From NCBI RefSeq assembly GCF_017894385.1, contig NZ_CP059560.1, positions 806,001 through 870,000 on the forward strand: a stretch of DNA of 64,000 nt, given 5' to 3'. The notes beneath the pieces are model-generated. The model ran no database searches. It was not told the DNA's origin and saw nothing but the letters and a program-made list of their open reading frames with translations. Positions 52,500 to 60,514 of the stretch are shown in pieces (position 1 is the stretch's first letter; each line of letters begins with the position of its first letter). The position numbers and the translations under genes were made by a program. This DNA comes from Aromatoleum petrolei. GTDB lineage: Bacteria; Pseudomonadota; Gammaproteobacteria; Burkholderiales; Rhodocyclaceae.

Positions 52500-52820
52500 A
52501 TGAACGTCGTGCACATCAACACCCATCCGGCCCGTCTGCGACCGGGCGAGATGGCGATCCACCGCGAGCACGGATGGGTCGAGATCCTCGAACGCGCCGG
52601 AACACTGCTACGAATACGATGGATCGACCGCTCATTGGTAGCCCCCGACGCCCTCGAACCCGACGAGATCGACGGCGAAGTCCTGACCGTCTGGGAGGAC
52701 TGGGTCGGGTGCGACAGCTTGAAGCCGATGCCAAGACCGTCAATCTGCGGCGAATCGGTAGCGCAAACGCCCCTTGACCTCGCGGCCCGACGACCTCCAC
52801 GGGGGGCGCCAGCGACATGA
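52500..52820 (+). CDS. Small ICE protein with CarD/Tudor-like N-terminal segment
   Basis: 106 residues from ATG 52500, with GGAGG 8 bases upstream; ATG 52485 is in frame but lacks a site. RPGEMAIHREHGWVEILERA then RIRWIDRS resembles a small SH3/Tudor-type barrel. An acidic stretch follows (DEIDGEVLTVWEDW). No named family. It lies 146 bases upstream of kfrA. Confidence 0.55.
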   Translation: MNVVHINTHPARLRPGEMAIHREHGWVEILERAGTLLRIRWIDRSLVAPDALEPDEIDGEVLTVWEDWVGCDSLKPMPRPSICGESVAQTPLDLAARRPPRGAPAT

Positions 52821-52917
52821 GACGTCTGCGAAACCGGACTCGCCAGGGCCCACAAGCAGCGCCCCACCCCACCGCTGACCGGGCTCATCTCAATCGGGGT
52901 CATGGGCGCTTGATTCA

Positions 52918-52954
52918 TACCGTACCGTAACCTATCGTACGTAACGTATCGTAC
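52918..52954 (+). promoter_or_regulatory. Candidate KfrA operator/promoter
   Basis: A cluster of CGTAC-type words, CCGTACCGTAACC, then TATCGTACGTAACG, then TATCGTAC, lies just before the kfrA ribosome site (TGGAGACG). TATCGTAC occurs twice, 14 bases apart, and GTACGTAAC is partly self-complementary. KfrA proteins repress their own promoters through repeats at this place, so this is the likely operator. Confidence 0.55.
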
Positions 52955-52966
52955 TGGAGACGCGAT

Positions 52967-53848
52967 ATGCCTCGGGAAGCCAGCATCACGTACGAGCAGG
53001 TGGCGGCCATCGCCGATGGGATCAAGGCCGCCGGCGGGAAGCCCACCCCACGCCAGATCCGCGAGCGTCACGGCAGCGGCAGCCTGGGCACCATCCATAA
53101 GCTGTTCCAACGATGGGAAGGCAACCAGCCGCCATCCATCGAAGCAGGTTCAGCCCTCCCCCCTGCGCTGCAACGGACGATTCTCGACTTCGTGACGCAG
53201 GAACGGGCAACGGCCCGGGCCGACCTCGACGCAAAACTGTCCGACATGCAAGCGGCCGCCAACGAGCTCGCCGCCGAGAACGAGCGCCAGAGCGGCCACA
53301 TGGAGACGCTGGAAAGCGCCCTGCAGACGTCTCAGGAAGAGAAGGCAGCGCTCGCCGGAAAGATCGAGCAGATGGAGACCGACCTCTCCGCCGCAAGAGA
53401 CGAAGCCGCCCGTGAGCGCCGCGCAGCCGAGACCACCCGCACCGAGTTAGCCAAGGCACACGTCCGACTCGACACGATCCCCGTCCTCGAAAAGGACAAC
53501 GAGCGGCTACGAAATGCGGTAGACGCCGAGCGCGACGCCCGCACCAATGCCGAACGTCTGGCCGCGATCGCCGAGGCGAAGGCCACAGGCCTCGGCGAGC
53601 GTCTGGCGGATAGCCAGGCGCGCCACACGCGCGAAGTGGCGAACCTCGACAGCCAGTTGCAGGACCAAAAGCAGCGAAACGCGAACCTCGAGGCAGATCT
53701 GTCGGAGATACGCAGGGAGTCCCGCGACTTGGCCGCTCGCCTCGCTCAGGCGACTGGCGAGCTGGAAGCGCTGCGCGCTCAGAACGCCGGCCATCTGGAC
53801 GTCATCAAGGGCTTTACCGCGCAAGGGGCCATGACGAGCGAGTCGTAA
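52967..53848 (+). CDS. kfrA: KfrA-type DNA-binding coiled-coil protein
   Basis: The product has 293 residues. Residues 1-60 form the KfrA N-terminal DNA-binding domain (TYEQVAAIADGIKAAGGKPTP, GSGSLGTIHKLFQRW). Residues about 75-280 are a long uninterrupted coiled-coil. KfrA autoregulates and supports stable inheritance of plasmids, probably as a nucleoid-like filament. CGTAC repeats lie directly upstream. It stands alone on the plus strand. Confidence 0.88.
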   Translation: MPREASITYEQVAAIADGIKAAGGKPTPRQIRERHGSGSLGTIHKLFQRWEGNQPPSIEAGSALPPALQRTILDFVTQERATARADLDAKLSDMQAAANELAAENERQSGHMETLESALQTSQEEKAALAGKIEQMETDLSAARDEAARERRAAETTRTELAKAHVRLDTIPVLEKDNERLRNAVDAERDARTNAERLAAIAEAKATGLGERLADSQARHTREVANLDSQLQDQKQRNANLEADLSEIRRESRDLAARLAQATGELEALRAQNAGHLDVIKGFTAQGAMTSES

Positions 53849-54006
53849 CGGTTCAAGTAGCCGGCACTCACCTGCCGCCCAAGGAGCCCACGATCGGTCG
53901 GTGCGTCGGACCGATGCCCGACACGCGGAATCAATGAAACCGTCGCCGCCTGACATGGCCGCCGCCTTGACGCGTCGGAGTGTGGCGCCTATGAATATAG
54001 CAACGT

Positions 54007-54049
54007 CCGGTCAGCCCCTGTAACCGGAACGGCCTTCGGGTCCGGGGTC
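54007..54049 (+). ncRNA. radC-type structured leader RNA, copy 3
   Basis: Stem CCGGT/ACCGG closing CAGCCCCTGTA, then GGCC-TTCG-GGTC and CGGGGTC; nearly identical to copy 1. Unlike the other copies it is not followed by an intact gene, only by a possible broken ORF (54063-54263). 53849-54006 shows no gene. Confidence 0.72.
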
Positions 54050-54062
54050 CGCTTCGAGCCTC

Positions 54063-54263
54063 ATGTCGATCTCATGATGGAACGGCGCTCTGCCGTTCTT
54101 CAACAACAAGCGGTTCTTCCTCTACTTTCCCCCACGTCTTTGGCGGATTCAGTCGCATCTGCGCATCGCCATACCTGGAGCCAACGACTTCTCGGGAAGT
54201 TGCTACGGACCATCGAGCAAGATGCGCGGGCTGCCGGGCGAACTCGTACCATTCGGCCTGTAA
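54063..54263 (+). pseudogene. Possible broken gene behind radC-type leader copy 3
   Basis: In one frame ATG 54063 reads four codons to a TGA, then continues WNGALPFFNNKRFFLYFPPR and IAIPGANDFSG, to a TAA at 54261. The composition is protein-like and the IPGANDFSG segment recalls the VPGNDF segment of KlcA/ArdB anti-restriction proteins. If real it is a remnant. Weak, eye-level resemblance only. Confidence 0.2.
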
Positions 54264-54440
54264 CCGACATCGCCCTGAATCTCCGCCCAGAGGATGCTCG
54301 ACCACTTCCTCACCACCAACGCCGCGAACGCGAACTTCGCCGGCCAGCATCTCCCGTAGCCATCCCTATCCCGCGCCCCTTCGGGTGGCCGCTTCGTTAA
54401 GCACGAATCAAGGGTGGCGACTGCGGCAGTAGCCTCCCGT

Positions 54441-54489
54441 CCAAGGGAATTCCCTTGGGCTTGCCAAACCACGGTCTAGCCGGTATTTT
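54441..54489 (+). promoter_or_regulatory. Sigma70-type promoter with palindromic operator, leader copy B
   Basis: TTGCCA (54461-54466), 17-base spacer, TATTTT (54484-54489). A perfect 18-base palindrome CCAAGGGAATTCCCTTGG occupies 54441-54458, right at the upstream edge of the -35. Copy A has a different inverted repeat at the same place with a shared GGGAATTC core. Confidence 0.65.
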
Positions 54490-54716
54490 TGTGCTGTCTC
54501 GAAGGCGCAATGCCGCCGCTCGAGACCCGGCGGGGACGCCTTGCTCTCTCGCTTCGCGCGACACCCTCGCTCACTTCCTTGCTCGTCGACCGGCGCTTCT
54601 CGCCGCTCTGACTTCGACTCGTCCTGATTCCCCGCCCCGCGGCCGATGCCATCGCCATCGGTTGGCCTTGGCATGCATCGACCATTCGGACAACGAACGC
54701 CAGCAAGGAGAGACTC
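54441..54716 (+). repeat. Long duplicated leader, copy B (matches 20111-20394)
   Basis: Second copy of the leader of about 280 bases, ending at the ribosome site of the HD-domain gene as copy A ends at the ribosome site of the small ORF. Differences are scattered single bases and a few indels, so the duplication is not recent or is maintained by selection rather than recent conversion. Confidence 0.85.
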
Positions 54717-55286
54717 ATGAAGCAGGAATTCCCAGCACCACGCGCCATGCGCCGACTCGGGGACCTGACCGGCGCCGGTCAGGTCATTGGCGATAACCCT
54801 CCGCCGGGCCAGGTGAGCATCGAGGACGTCGCCCATGTCCTGGCGAGCACGTGCTGCTTTTCCGGCCGGGCACGCACCTTCTATTCGATCGCTCAGCACG
54901 ACTATCTGGCGAGCACAATCGTGCCGCTGGACGATGCCCTTGCCGCGCTCCTCCTTCACGCCGGCGATGCGCTCAAGGAGTTGCTACCCGCGTGCCTCGA
55001 CCCCGAGGGGCAGGCCACCGCGGACATTCTGGCCCACCTCGGCGCTCAGCCCTGCCTGCCGCCATCGGTCAAGTACGCGGACCTCGTACTCCGCGCCACC
55101 GAACGACGCGATCTCGATCCGCCCTATGACGACGCATGGACCGGTACGACACAGTCCTCACCGCTGGCCCGGCCGATTCAGGCGCTAGCGCCTATCGTGG
55201 CGAAGCACCTATTCATCGATCGCTACTACGAGCTCCGACCACAGGAGGACCGGAGAGCGTTCCCTACTGCGGACGGTGCCTCATGA
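54717..55286 (+). CDS. HD-domain (YfbR-like) protein with degenerate metal site
   Basis: The product has 189 residues. The order AQH (H61), ALLLHAGDALKELLP (81-92) and VKYADLVLRATERRDL (118-133, D122) follows YfbR-like nucleotide phosphohydrolases. In those enzymes the second motif is LLHD; here it reads LLHA, so the metal-binding Asp is missing at residue 82. Either an inactive regulator or altered chemistry. It starts straight after leader copy B. Its stop overlaps the next ORF. Confidence 0.65.
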   Translation: MKQEFPAPRAMRRLGDLTGAGQVIGDNPPPGQVSIEDVAHVLASTCCFSGRARTFYSIAQHDYLASTIVPLDDALAALLLHAGDALKELLPACLDPEGQATADILAHLGAQPCLPPSVKYADLVLRATERRDLDPPYDDAWTGTTQSSPLARPIQALAPIVAKHLFIDRYYELRPQEDRRAFPTADGAS

Positions 55287-55543
55287 AGCAGCATGCCTTC
55301 GGTGTCGTTCCGAACACAGTGCGTGAGACTTGCCCCTTCCTGACGCCAGGCGGTCTTACGGGCGAGGCGGACGGCTTCGCCATGACCGCTCTGTGTATCA
55401 CCGGCCTGCTCGGGAAGACTGGCTATGTCGGCCGAGTCGATGCCTGCCGGTCTTCTCGTCAAGGCTTCCAGCGCGACACCAACACCGGAGGTAGTCGGAT
55501 TAAGGACGACCCATACTCCGTCGCAGACGCTGCCAAGCGGTAA
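55283..55543 (+). CDS. Small ORF coupled to the HD-domain gene
   Basis: 86 residues from an ATG overlapping the previous stop (ATGA). It contains VRETCPFLTPGGLTGEADGF and ends in DDPYSVADAAKR. No family recognised. Support is the coupling and the absence of any competing frame; composition is only fair. Confidence 0.4.
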   Translation: MKQHAFGVVPNTVRETCPFLTPGGLTGEADGFAMTALCITGLLGKTGYVGRVDACRSSRQGFQRDTNTGGSRIKDDPYSVADAAKR

Positions 55544-55602
55544 GACTGCGCTGGAAGACGCGGCCGAGGCGAAGCTACCGCCTGCGTGAAAAGAGGCATG
55601 AC

Positions 55603-55812
55603 ATGTTCCTGACTAAGGACGAACTCCGCAACCTCACCGGCTACCAGAAGCCGTCTCTGCAAAAGCGTTGGCTCACGGATCGTGGCTGGCCATACGAGGA
55701 GAACGCAGCTGGCGATCCAAAAGTCCTGCGCTCAATCGTCGAGAAGCGCATGGGCGGTTCAACTGAATCTGCCCATCGCAGACAAGGCCCCGATCTCGGA
55801 GCTATCCTCTAA
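55603..55812 (+). CDS. DUF4224 protein, probable excisionase-like directionality factor
   Basis: 69 residues. MFLTKDELRNLTGYQKPSLQ, RWLTDRGWPYEENAAGDPKVLR is the DUF4224 core: a short winged-helix-like domain found next to tyrosine integrases. GAGGCATGAC precedes the ATG. Its last base is the first base of the integrase ATG, so the two are coupled, as expected for an excision/integration pair. Confidence 0.82.
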   Translation: MFLTKDELRNLTGYQKPSLQKRWLTDRGWPYEENAAGDPKVLRSIVEKRMGGSTESAHRRQGPDLGAIL

Positions 55813-56825
55813 TGATGGGACGCCCGCGCAAGATTGATCTCAACCTGCCGCCCCGCATGTACCTCAAAGGGCGGTCGTATTGGTACGCCGCTAAGGGCGG
55901 CTGGACCAATCTCGGCCGTGACCTATCGATCGCGCGCACGAAGTGGGCGGAGCTGGAGAACACGAACGCCCCCAAGGAAACGATGTCGGGCGTCATCGGT
56001 CGATACCTGCGCGAAGTCGTCCCGCAGAAGGCCGCGAGCACGCAGGCGGGGAATAAACTGGAAGCCTCCACCCTGACGAAGGTGTTCGGACAGATGAAGC
56101 CCGCCGACATCACCCCAGCCGACGTGTGGGACTTCATGCAGGTGCGCGGCCAGAAGTCGAAGGTGAGAGCCAATCGCGAACGCTCCCTTCTGCAGGACGT
56201 CATGCGGCACGCCATCATGTGGGGCCATTGCCGCGACAATCCAGTGCGCGAGGTAAAGCCGTTCAAGGAAATGCCGCGCACGCGCTACGTCACCGACGCG
56301 GAATTCGACGCTGTGAAGAAGGTTGCGCCTCCCCTCATCGCGGCGATGATGGATCTCGCGCGCCTCACCGGACAGCGCCGCGGCGATCTCCTTGCGCTAC
56401 GCCGCGATGCGATTACCGCAGAGGGCCTGCTGATCACGCAAGGGAAGACCGCACGGAGTCGCCCGGTGCAGATCTGCATCGCCTGGACGCCTGCACTACG
56501 TGCTGCGGTCGATGCGCTGAAGGACCTCGAACGGCCCATTGCGAGCACGCGGCTCGTGACGAGCCGCGACGGATCGCCGATGACGGTCGAGGGCTGGAAG
56601 ACGGCGTGGCAGCGAACGATGGACAAGGCCACCGCGCCTGGACCGAACGGCGAGCCGCCGATCCTTGCCGAGCGGTTCCACTTCCACGACCTGCGAGCGA
56701 AGACGGTAACAGAATTGAAGGAAGCGGGCCGGGATGCGCGCACCCTTTCCGGCCATGCGTCCGACGCGATGGTCGAAAAAGTCTATGACCGCCGCCGAGT
56801 CAAGAAGGCAACGCCGCTGGAATAA
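55812..56825 (+). CDS. int: Tyrosine-recombinase integrase of the ICE
   Basis: The product has 337 residues. Catalytic set complete: R189 (TGQRRGDLL), K212 (TQGKT), H292-x-x-R295 (FHDLRAK), H315 (LSGHAS) and Y325 (VYDRRRV). A core-binding domain lies at about 55-140. The gene reads toward tRNA-His, 75 bases from its 3' end, the usual place for an integrase beside its attachment site. No truncation, so the element could be mobile if its other end is intact. Confidence 0.93.
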   Translation: MMGRPRKIDLNLPPRMYLKGRSYWYAAKGGWTNLGRDLSIARTKWAELENTNAPKETMSGVIGRYLREVVPQKAASTQAGNKLEASTLTKVFGQMKPADITPADVWDFMQVRGQKSKVRANRERSLLQDVMRHAIMWGHCRDNPVREVKPFKEMPRTRYVTDAEFDAVKKVAPPLIAAMMDLARLTGQRRGDLLALRRDAITAEGLLITQGKTARSRPVQICIAWTPALRAAVDALKDLERPIASTRLVTSRDGSPMTVEGWKTAWQRTMDKATAPGPNGEPPILAERFHFHDLRAKTVTELKEAGRDARTLSGHASDAMVEKVYDRRRVKKATPLE

Positions 56826-56860
56826 ATTGGCGGGGAGTTTTGAAAATCGGCCGGAGTATT

Positions 56861-56886
56861 GAAAACGGCACCCCGAAGGGTGCCGT
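56861..56886 (-). terminator. Intrinsic terminator of the tRNA operon (minus strand)
   Basis: A 9-base perfect stem ACGGCACCC/GGGTGCCGT with a four-base loop at 56865-56886, followed on the minus strand by TTTTC. It lies 14 bases past the tRNA-His 3' end. Around it TTGAAAA-type words occur three times (56840-56846, 56859-56865 and 56893-56899). Confidence 0.75.
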
Positions 56887-56899
56887 ATCTCATTGAAAA

Positions 56900-56976
56900 T
56901 GGGGCGACATACCGGGATCGAACCGGTGACAACTGGAGCCACAATCCAGTGCTCTACCGACTGAGCTAATGCCGCC
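56900..56976 (-). tRNA. tRNA-His (GTG)
   Basis: Full cloverleaf on the minus strand, with the extra G(-1) paired to C73, anticodon loop TTGTGGC (anticodon GTG) and encoded CCA at 56900-56902. Its 3' end faces the integrase, making it the probable ICE integration target. Confidence 0.95.
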
Positions 56977-57022
56977 ACTTCTCCGATTGCAGGAAATCCC
57001 TGCAATCAAAAAACCTATTTTT

Positions 57023-57099
57023 TGGCCTGCCCGACAGGGATCGAACCTGTAACCCCCGGCTTAGAAGGCCGGTGCTCTATCCAATTGAGCTACGGGCAG
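57023..57099 (-). tRNA. tRNA-Arg (TCT)
   Basis: Minus strand, acceptor CTGCCCG/CGGGCAG, anticodon loop CTTCTAA (anticodon TCT), encoded CCA at 57023-57025. Middle gene of the Pro-Arg-His cluster. Confidence 0.95.
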
Positions 57100-57131
57100 T
57101 AAATCCATCCCGCGGGCATTTCGGGGTTAGC

Positions 57132-57208
57132 TGGTCGGGGTGGAGGGATTCGAACCCCCGACATCTTGCTCCCAAAGCAAGCGCGCTACCGGACTGCGCT
57201 ACACCCCG
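57132..57208 (-). tRNA. tRNA-Pro (TGG)
   Basis: Minus strand, acceptor CGGGGTG/CACCCCG, anticodon loop TTTGGGA (anticodon TGG), encoded CCA at 57132-57134. First gene of the tRNA transcript. Confidence 0.95.
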
Positions 57209-57379
57209 AGAGCCGCGAATAATACACACTCATTCCCGGTCCGTCAAATGCGAAATGAAGAAATTTTTGTCCCCGCCCAAAAAGGTCGAATCGACCCGAG
57301 AACGGCTTCTTTTCTTGCCGGTTCGATCGGTTTCTGATATTAGTTCGCTTCTTTCAATTACCAACCGGAACTCGAAGTC

Positions 57380-57805
57380 ATGCCGGACGATACACTGCAG
57401 AAACAGTTCCCGCCGTATGTCCCCGAAAAAGGCGAGGAATACATGAGCGAAAAGCAGCTGGCCCACTTCCGCAGCATGCTGGAATCGGTAAAACGGGAAC
57501 TGGCTGGGGATATCGAGCGCACCGTTCACACGATGCAGGACGAAGCAACCGCATTCGCCGACCCGAACGATCGCGCGAGCCAGGAGTCCGACATTGCACT
57601 TGAACTGCGCAACCGCGACCGCGAACGCAAACTGATCAAGAAGATCGACGAAGCCATCGGCCGCATCAATGCCGGCGAATATGGCTATTGCGACAGTTGT
57701 GGAGTGGAGATCGGACTCAAGCGGCTGGAAGCGCGCCCCACCGCAACGCTGTGCATCGACTGCAAGACGCTGGAAGAAATGCGCGAGCGCCAAGTCGCAA
57801 AATGA
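57380..57805 (+). CDS. dksA: RNA polymerase-binding transcription factor DksA
   Basis: The product has 141 residues. Coiled-coil domain with the tip motif D61-x-x-D64-x-A66 (DPNDRA) that reaches the RNA polymerase secondary channel, then a four-cysteine zinc finger (C104, C107, C125, C128). With ppGpp, DksA turns down rRNA and tRNA promoters and turns up amino-acid synthesis promoters. ATG 57380 gives the family length; Met22 is an alternative. Divergent from the tRNA cluster. Confidence 0.95.
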   Translation: MPDDTLQKQFPPYVPEKGEEYMSEKQLAHFRSMLESVKRELAGDIERTVHTMQDEATAFADPNDRASQESDIALELRNRDRERKLIKKIDEAIGRINAGEYGYCDSCGVEIGLKRLEARPTATLCIDCKTLEEMRERQVAK

Positions 57806-57851
57806 TCGCACCGCCTCCGCCGTGCCTTGCGCACGGACGGACGTCGGATAA

Positions 57852-57879
57852 AAAAAGGGACGCCGCAGCGTCCCTTTTT
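57852..57879. terminator. Bidirectional terminator between dksA and pnp
   Basis: Stem GGGACGC/GCGTCCC with loop CGCA, flanked by five A on the left and five T on the right, so it can end both dksA (plus) and pnp (minus) transcripts. The pnp stop is 17 bases further on. Confidence 0.85.
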
Positions 57880-57895
57880 GTTTGCTCCAGCGGAA

Positions 57896-59995
57896 TTATT
57901 CCGCGGACTGGTCCAGCAGCGCCTTCATGCTCAGGCGGATCTTGCCGCGCTCGTCCGTCTCGAGAACCTTGACACGCACAGCCTGCCCTTCCTTGACGTA
58001 GTCGGCGACGTTGTTGACGCGTTCGTTCGCGATTTGCGACACATGCAGCAGGCCGTCACGACCCGGCATGATGTTCACGATCGCACCGAAATCGAGCAGG
58101 CGGATGACGGTACCGTTGTACACCTTGCCGACCTCGACCTCGGCCGTGATGGCCTCGATCTTTTCCTTCGCGAGCTGCGCACCCTCGGCGCTGACCGACG
58201 AGATGGTCAAGCTGCCGTCGTCCTCGATCTCGATCACGGTGCCGGTCTCTTCCTGCAGCGCACGGATCACCGCACCGCCCTTGCCGATCACGTCGCGGAT
58301 CTTCTCCGGGTTGATCTTCATCGTGATCATGCGCGGAGCGAACTCCGACACTTCACCGCGATGCGAGGCGAGCGACTGCTTCATGATGCCGAGGATGTGC
58401 ATGCGACCCTCGCCCGCCTGTGCGAGCGCAACCTGCATGATTTCCTTCGTGATGCCCTGAATCTTGATGTCCATCTGCAGCGCCGTGACGCCCCGCTCGG
58501 TACCCGCGACCTTGAAGTCCATGTCGCCGAGGTGGTCCTCGTCGCCGAGAATGTCGGTCAGCACCGCGAACCGGTTGCCTTCCTTGATGAGGCCCATCGC
58601 GATACCGGCCACGTGCGCCTTCATCGGCACGCCGGCGTCCATCAGCGCGAGCGAGCCGCCGCACACCGACGCCATCGAGCTCGAGCCGTTGGACTCGGTG
58701 ATTTCCGACACGACGCGAACCGTGTAGCTGAAGTCTTCCGGCGCCGGCAGCGCAGCGACGAGCGCGCGCTTTGCCAGACGGCCGTGGCCGACTTCGCGAC
58801 GCTTCGTCACGCCCATGCGGCCGGTTTCGCCGGTCGAGAACGGCGGGAAGTTGTAGTGCAGCAGGAAGCTCTCGCGGTATTCGCCCGCGATCGCGTCGAT
58901 GATCTGCTCGTCACGCCCCGTGCCCAGCGTCGCAATGACGAGAGCCTGGGTCTCGCCACGGGTGAACAGCGCCGAACCGTGCGTACGGGGCAGCACACCG
59001 ACGCGGATATCGATCGGGCGAACCGTGCGGGTGTCGCGGCCGTCGATACGCGGTTCACCGGCGAGGATGCGGCTGCGGACAATGCCTGCCTCGAGTTCGT
59101 GGAAGATGTCCTTGAGCTCGTTGCCGGACGGAGCCGCTTCCATCTCCGCGGCGATTGTCGCGAACGCATTCTTGCGGATCTCGTTCACGCGCTCGGTACG
59201 GGCCTGCTTGCTCGTGATGCGGAATGCGTCCTCGAGCTGGGCGCCCGCGAGTTCTTTGATGCGGTTGATGAGCGCCTCGTTCTTGGCGGGCGGCTGCCAG
59301 TCCCACTCGGGCTTGCCGGCGATCTCGACGAGTTCGTTGATCGCGCGGATAGCGGCCTGCATCTGCTGGTGGCCGAAAACCACCGAACCGAGCATCACTT
59401 CTTCCGACAGCTCCTGCGCTTCGGATTCGACCATCAGCACCGCGGCCTCGGTACCGGCAACAACCAGGTTCAGCTGGCTGGTCTTGAGCTGCTCGACCGT
59501 CGGGTTGAGGATGTACTCGCCGTTGGCATAACCCACGCGGCAGGCACCGATCGGGCCATCGAACGGCACGCCCGAGATTGCCAGCGCGGCGGATGCGCCG
59601 ATCATCGCCGGAATGTCCGGATCGATCTCCGGGTTGAGCGACAGCACCGTGATGATGATCTGGACTTCGTTGTAGAAGCCGTCCGGGAACAGCGGGCGGA
59701 TCGGGCGATCGATCAGGCGGCTGGTCAGCGTTTCCTTCTCGGTCGGACGCCCTTCACGCTTGAAGAAGCCGCCAGGAATACGGCCGGCGGCGTAGAACTT
59801 CTCGACATAGTCGACGGTGAGGGGGAAAAAGTCCTGCCCGGGCTTGGCTTCCTTGGCGGCAACGACGGTCGCCAGGACCATCGTGTCATCCATGTTCACG
59901 ATGACGGCACCACCCGCCTGGCGGGCAATCTCGCCGGTCTCGATGGTGACGGTATGCGCGCCGTACGCGAATGTCTTTTTGATGGCGGTAGGCAA
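57896..59995 (-). CDS. pnp: Polyribonucleotide nucleotidyltransferase (PNPase)
   Basis: The product has 699 residues, normal length. Two RNase PH domains (about 1-230 and 310-550) are joined by a helical linker; a KH domain follows with GKGG near 565, then an S1 domain (about 620-690). It degrades RNA 3'-to-5' by phosphorolysis and is part of the degradosome in many proteobacteria. It follows rpsO, the conserved pairing. Confidence 0.97.
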   Translation of the reverse strand: MPTAIKKTFAYGAHTVTIETGEIARQAGGAVIVNMDDTMVLATVVAAKEAKPGQDFFPLTVDYVEKFYAAGRIPGGFFKREGRPTEKETLTSRLIDRPIRPLFPDGFYNEVQIIITVLSLNPEIDPDIPAMIGASAALAISGVPFDGPIGACRVGYANGEYILNPTVEQLKTSQLNLVVAGTEAAVLMVESEAQELSEEVMLGSVVFGHQQMQAAIRAINELVEIAGKPEWDWQPPAKNEALINRIKELAGAQLEDAFRITSKQARTERVNEIRKNAFATIAAEMEAAPSGNELKDIFHELEAGIVRSRILAGEPRIDGRDTRTVRPIDIRVGVLPRTHGSALFTRGETQALVIATLGTGRDEQIIDAIAGEYRESFLLHYNFPPFSTGETGRMGVTKRREVGHGRLAKRALVAALPAPEDFSYTVRVVSEITESNGSSSMASVCGGSLALMDAGVPMKAHVAGIAMGLIKEGNRFAVLTDILGDEDHLGDMDFKVAGTERGVTALQMDIKIQGITKEIMQVALAQAGEGRMHILGIMKQSLASHRGEVSEFAPRMITMKINPEKIRDVIGKGGAVIRALQEETGTVIEIEDDGSLTISSVSAEGAQLAKEKIEAITAEVEVGKVYNGTVIRLLDFGAIVNIMPGRDGLLHVSQIANERVNNVADYVKEGQAVRVKVLETDERGKIRLSMKALLDQSAE

Positions 59996-60077
59996 GTTGA
60001 ATATCCTTTAGGTGAGTATATGCAGCAGACTACAACTGCGAAGCTGTCCCGGTCACGCAACCCCGACAGCAAAAACA

Positions 60078-60112
60078 AAGCCGGTGCGACCCCGCGGGAT
60101 CCGCACCGGCTT
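60078..60112 (-). terminator. Hairpin between rpsO and pnp
   Basis: An 11-base perfect stem AAGCCGGTGCG/CGCACCGGCTT followed on the minus strand by TTTGTTTTTG. It lies just after rpsO and can act as an attenuating terminator; in other bacteria the pnp leader here is also a site of autoregulation. Confidence 0.8.
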
Positions 60113-60164
60113 GTTCGCTTACCTTGTCTTTTGCGACGCTGTCAGACGCGACACGGTCGGCGAG

Positions 60165-60434
60165 TTACTTGCGCAGACCCAGGCGCTCGATGAGGGCGCG
60201 ATAGCTGTCGGCGTTCTTGCCCTTCAGGTAGTCGAGCAGCTTGCGGCGCTGGCTGACCATCTTGAGGAGGCCGCGGCGCGAGTGGTGATCCTTCGCGTTG
60301 GCCTTGAAGTGGCCGGTGAGGCCGTTGATGCGGGCGGTGAGCAGAGCGACCTGCACTTCCGGCGAACCGGTGTCGCCTTGTGCGCGCTGGAAGTCCGTGA
60401 CGATCTGCGCCTTGGATGCGGTATCGAGAGCCAT
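60165..60434 (-). CDS. rpsO: 30S ribosomal protein S15
   Basis: 89 residues, the standard length. [21 protein letters not shown] and [20 protein letters not shown] are hallmark segments. S15 binds 16S rRNA early in assembly of the 30S platform. Sits between truB and pnp in the usual order. Confidence 0.97.
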   Translation of the reverse strand: MALDTASKAQIVTDFQRAQGDTGSPEVQVALLTARINGLTGHFKANAKDHHSRRGLLKMVSQRRKLLDYLKGKNADSYRALIERLGLRK

Positions 60435-60514
60435 GTGGGTGTTTACTCTTTTCGTATTCTGCCAATCAGAAGCGTGGGATTATACCCAACGCACCATGAA
60501 AAACTCAATAATTA

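Noticed and set aside
54441..54716. Insertion-sequence ends as the explanation of the long repeat
   Set aside because: The repeats are direct, contain a promoter, end at ribosome sites, and no transposase lies between or beside them.
57827..60193. 788-codon open frame antisense to pnp
   Set aside because: Histidine/arginine/aspartate-rich shadow of pnp, which is certain on the other strand.
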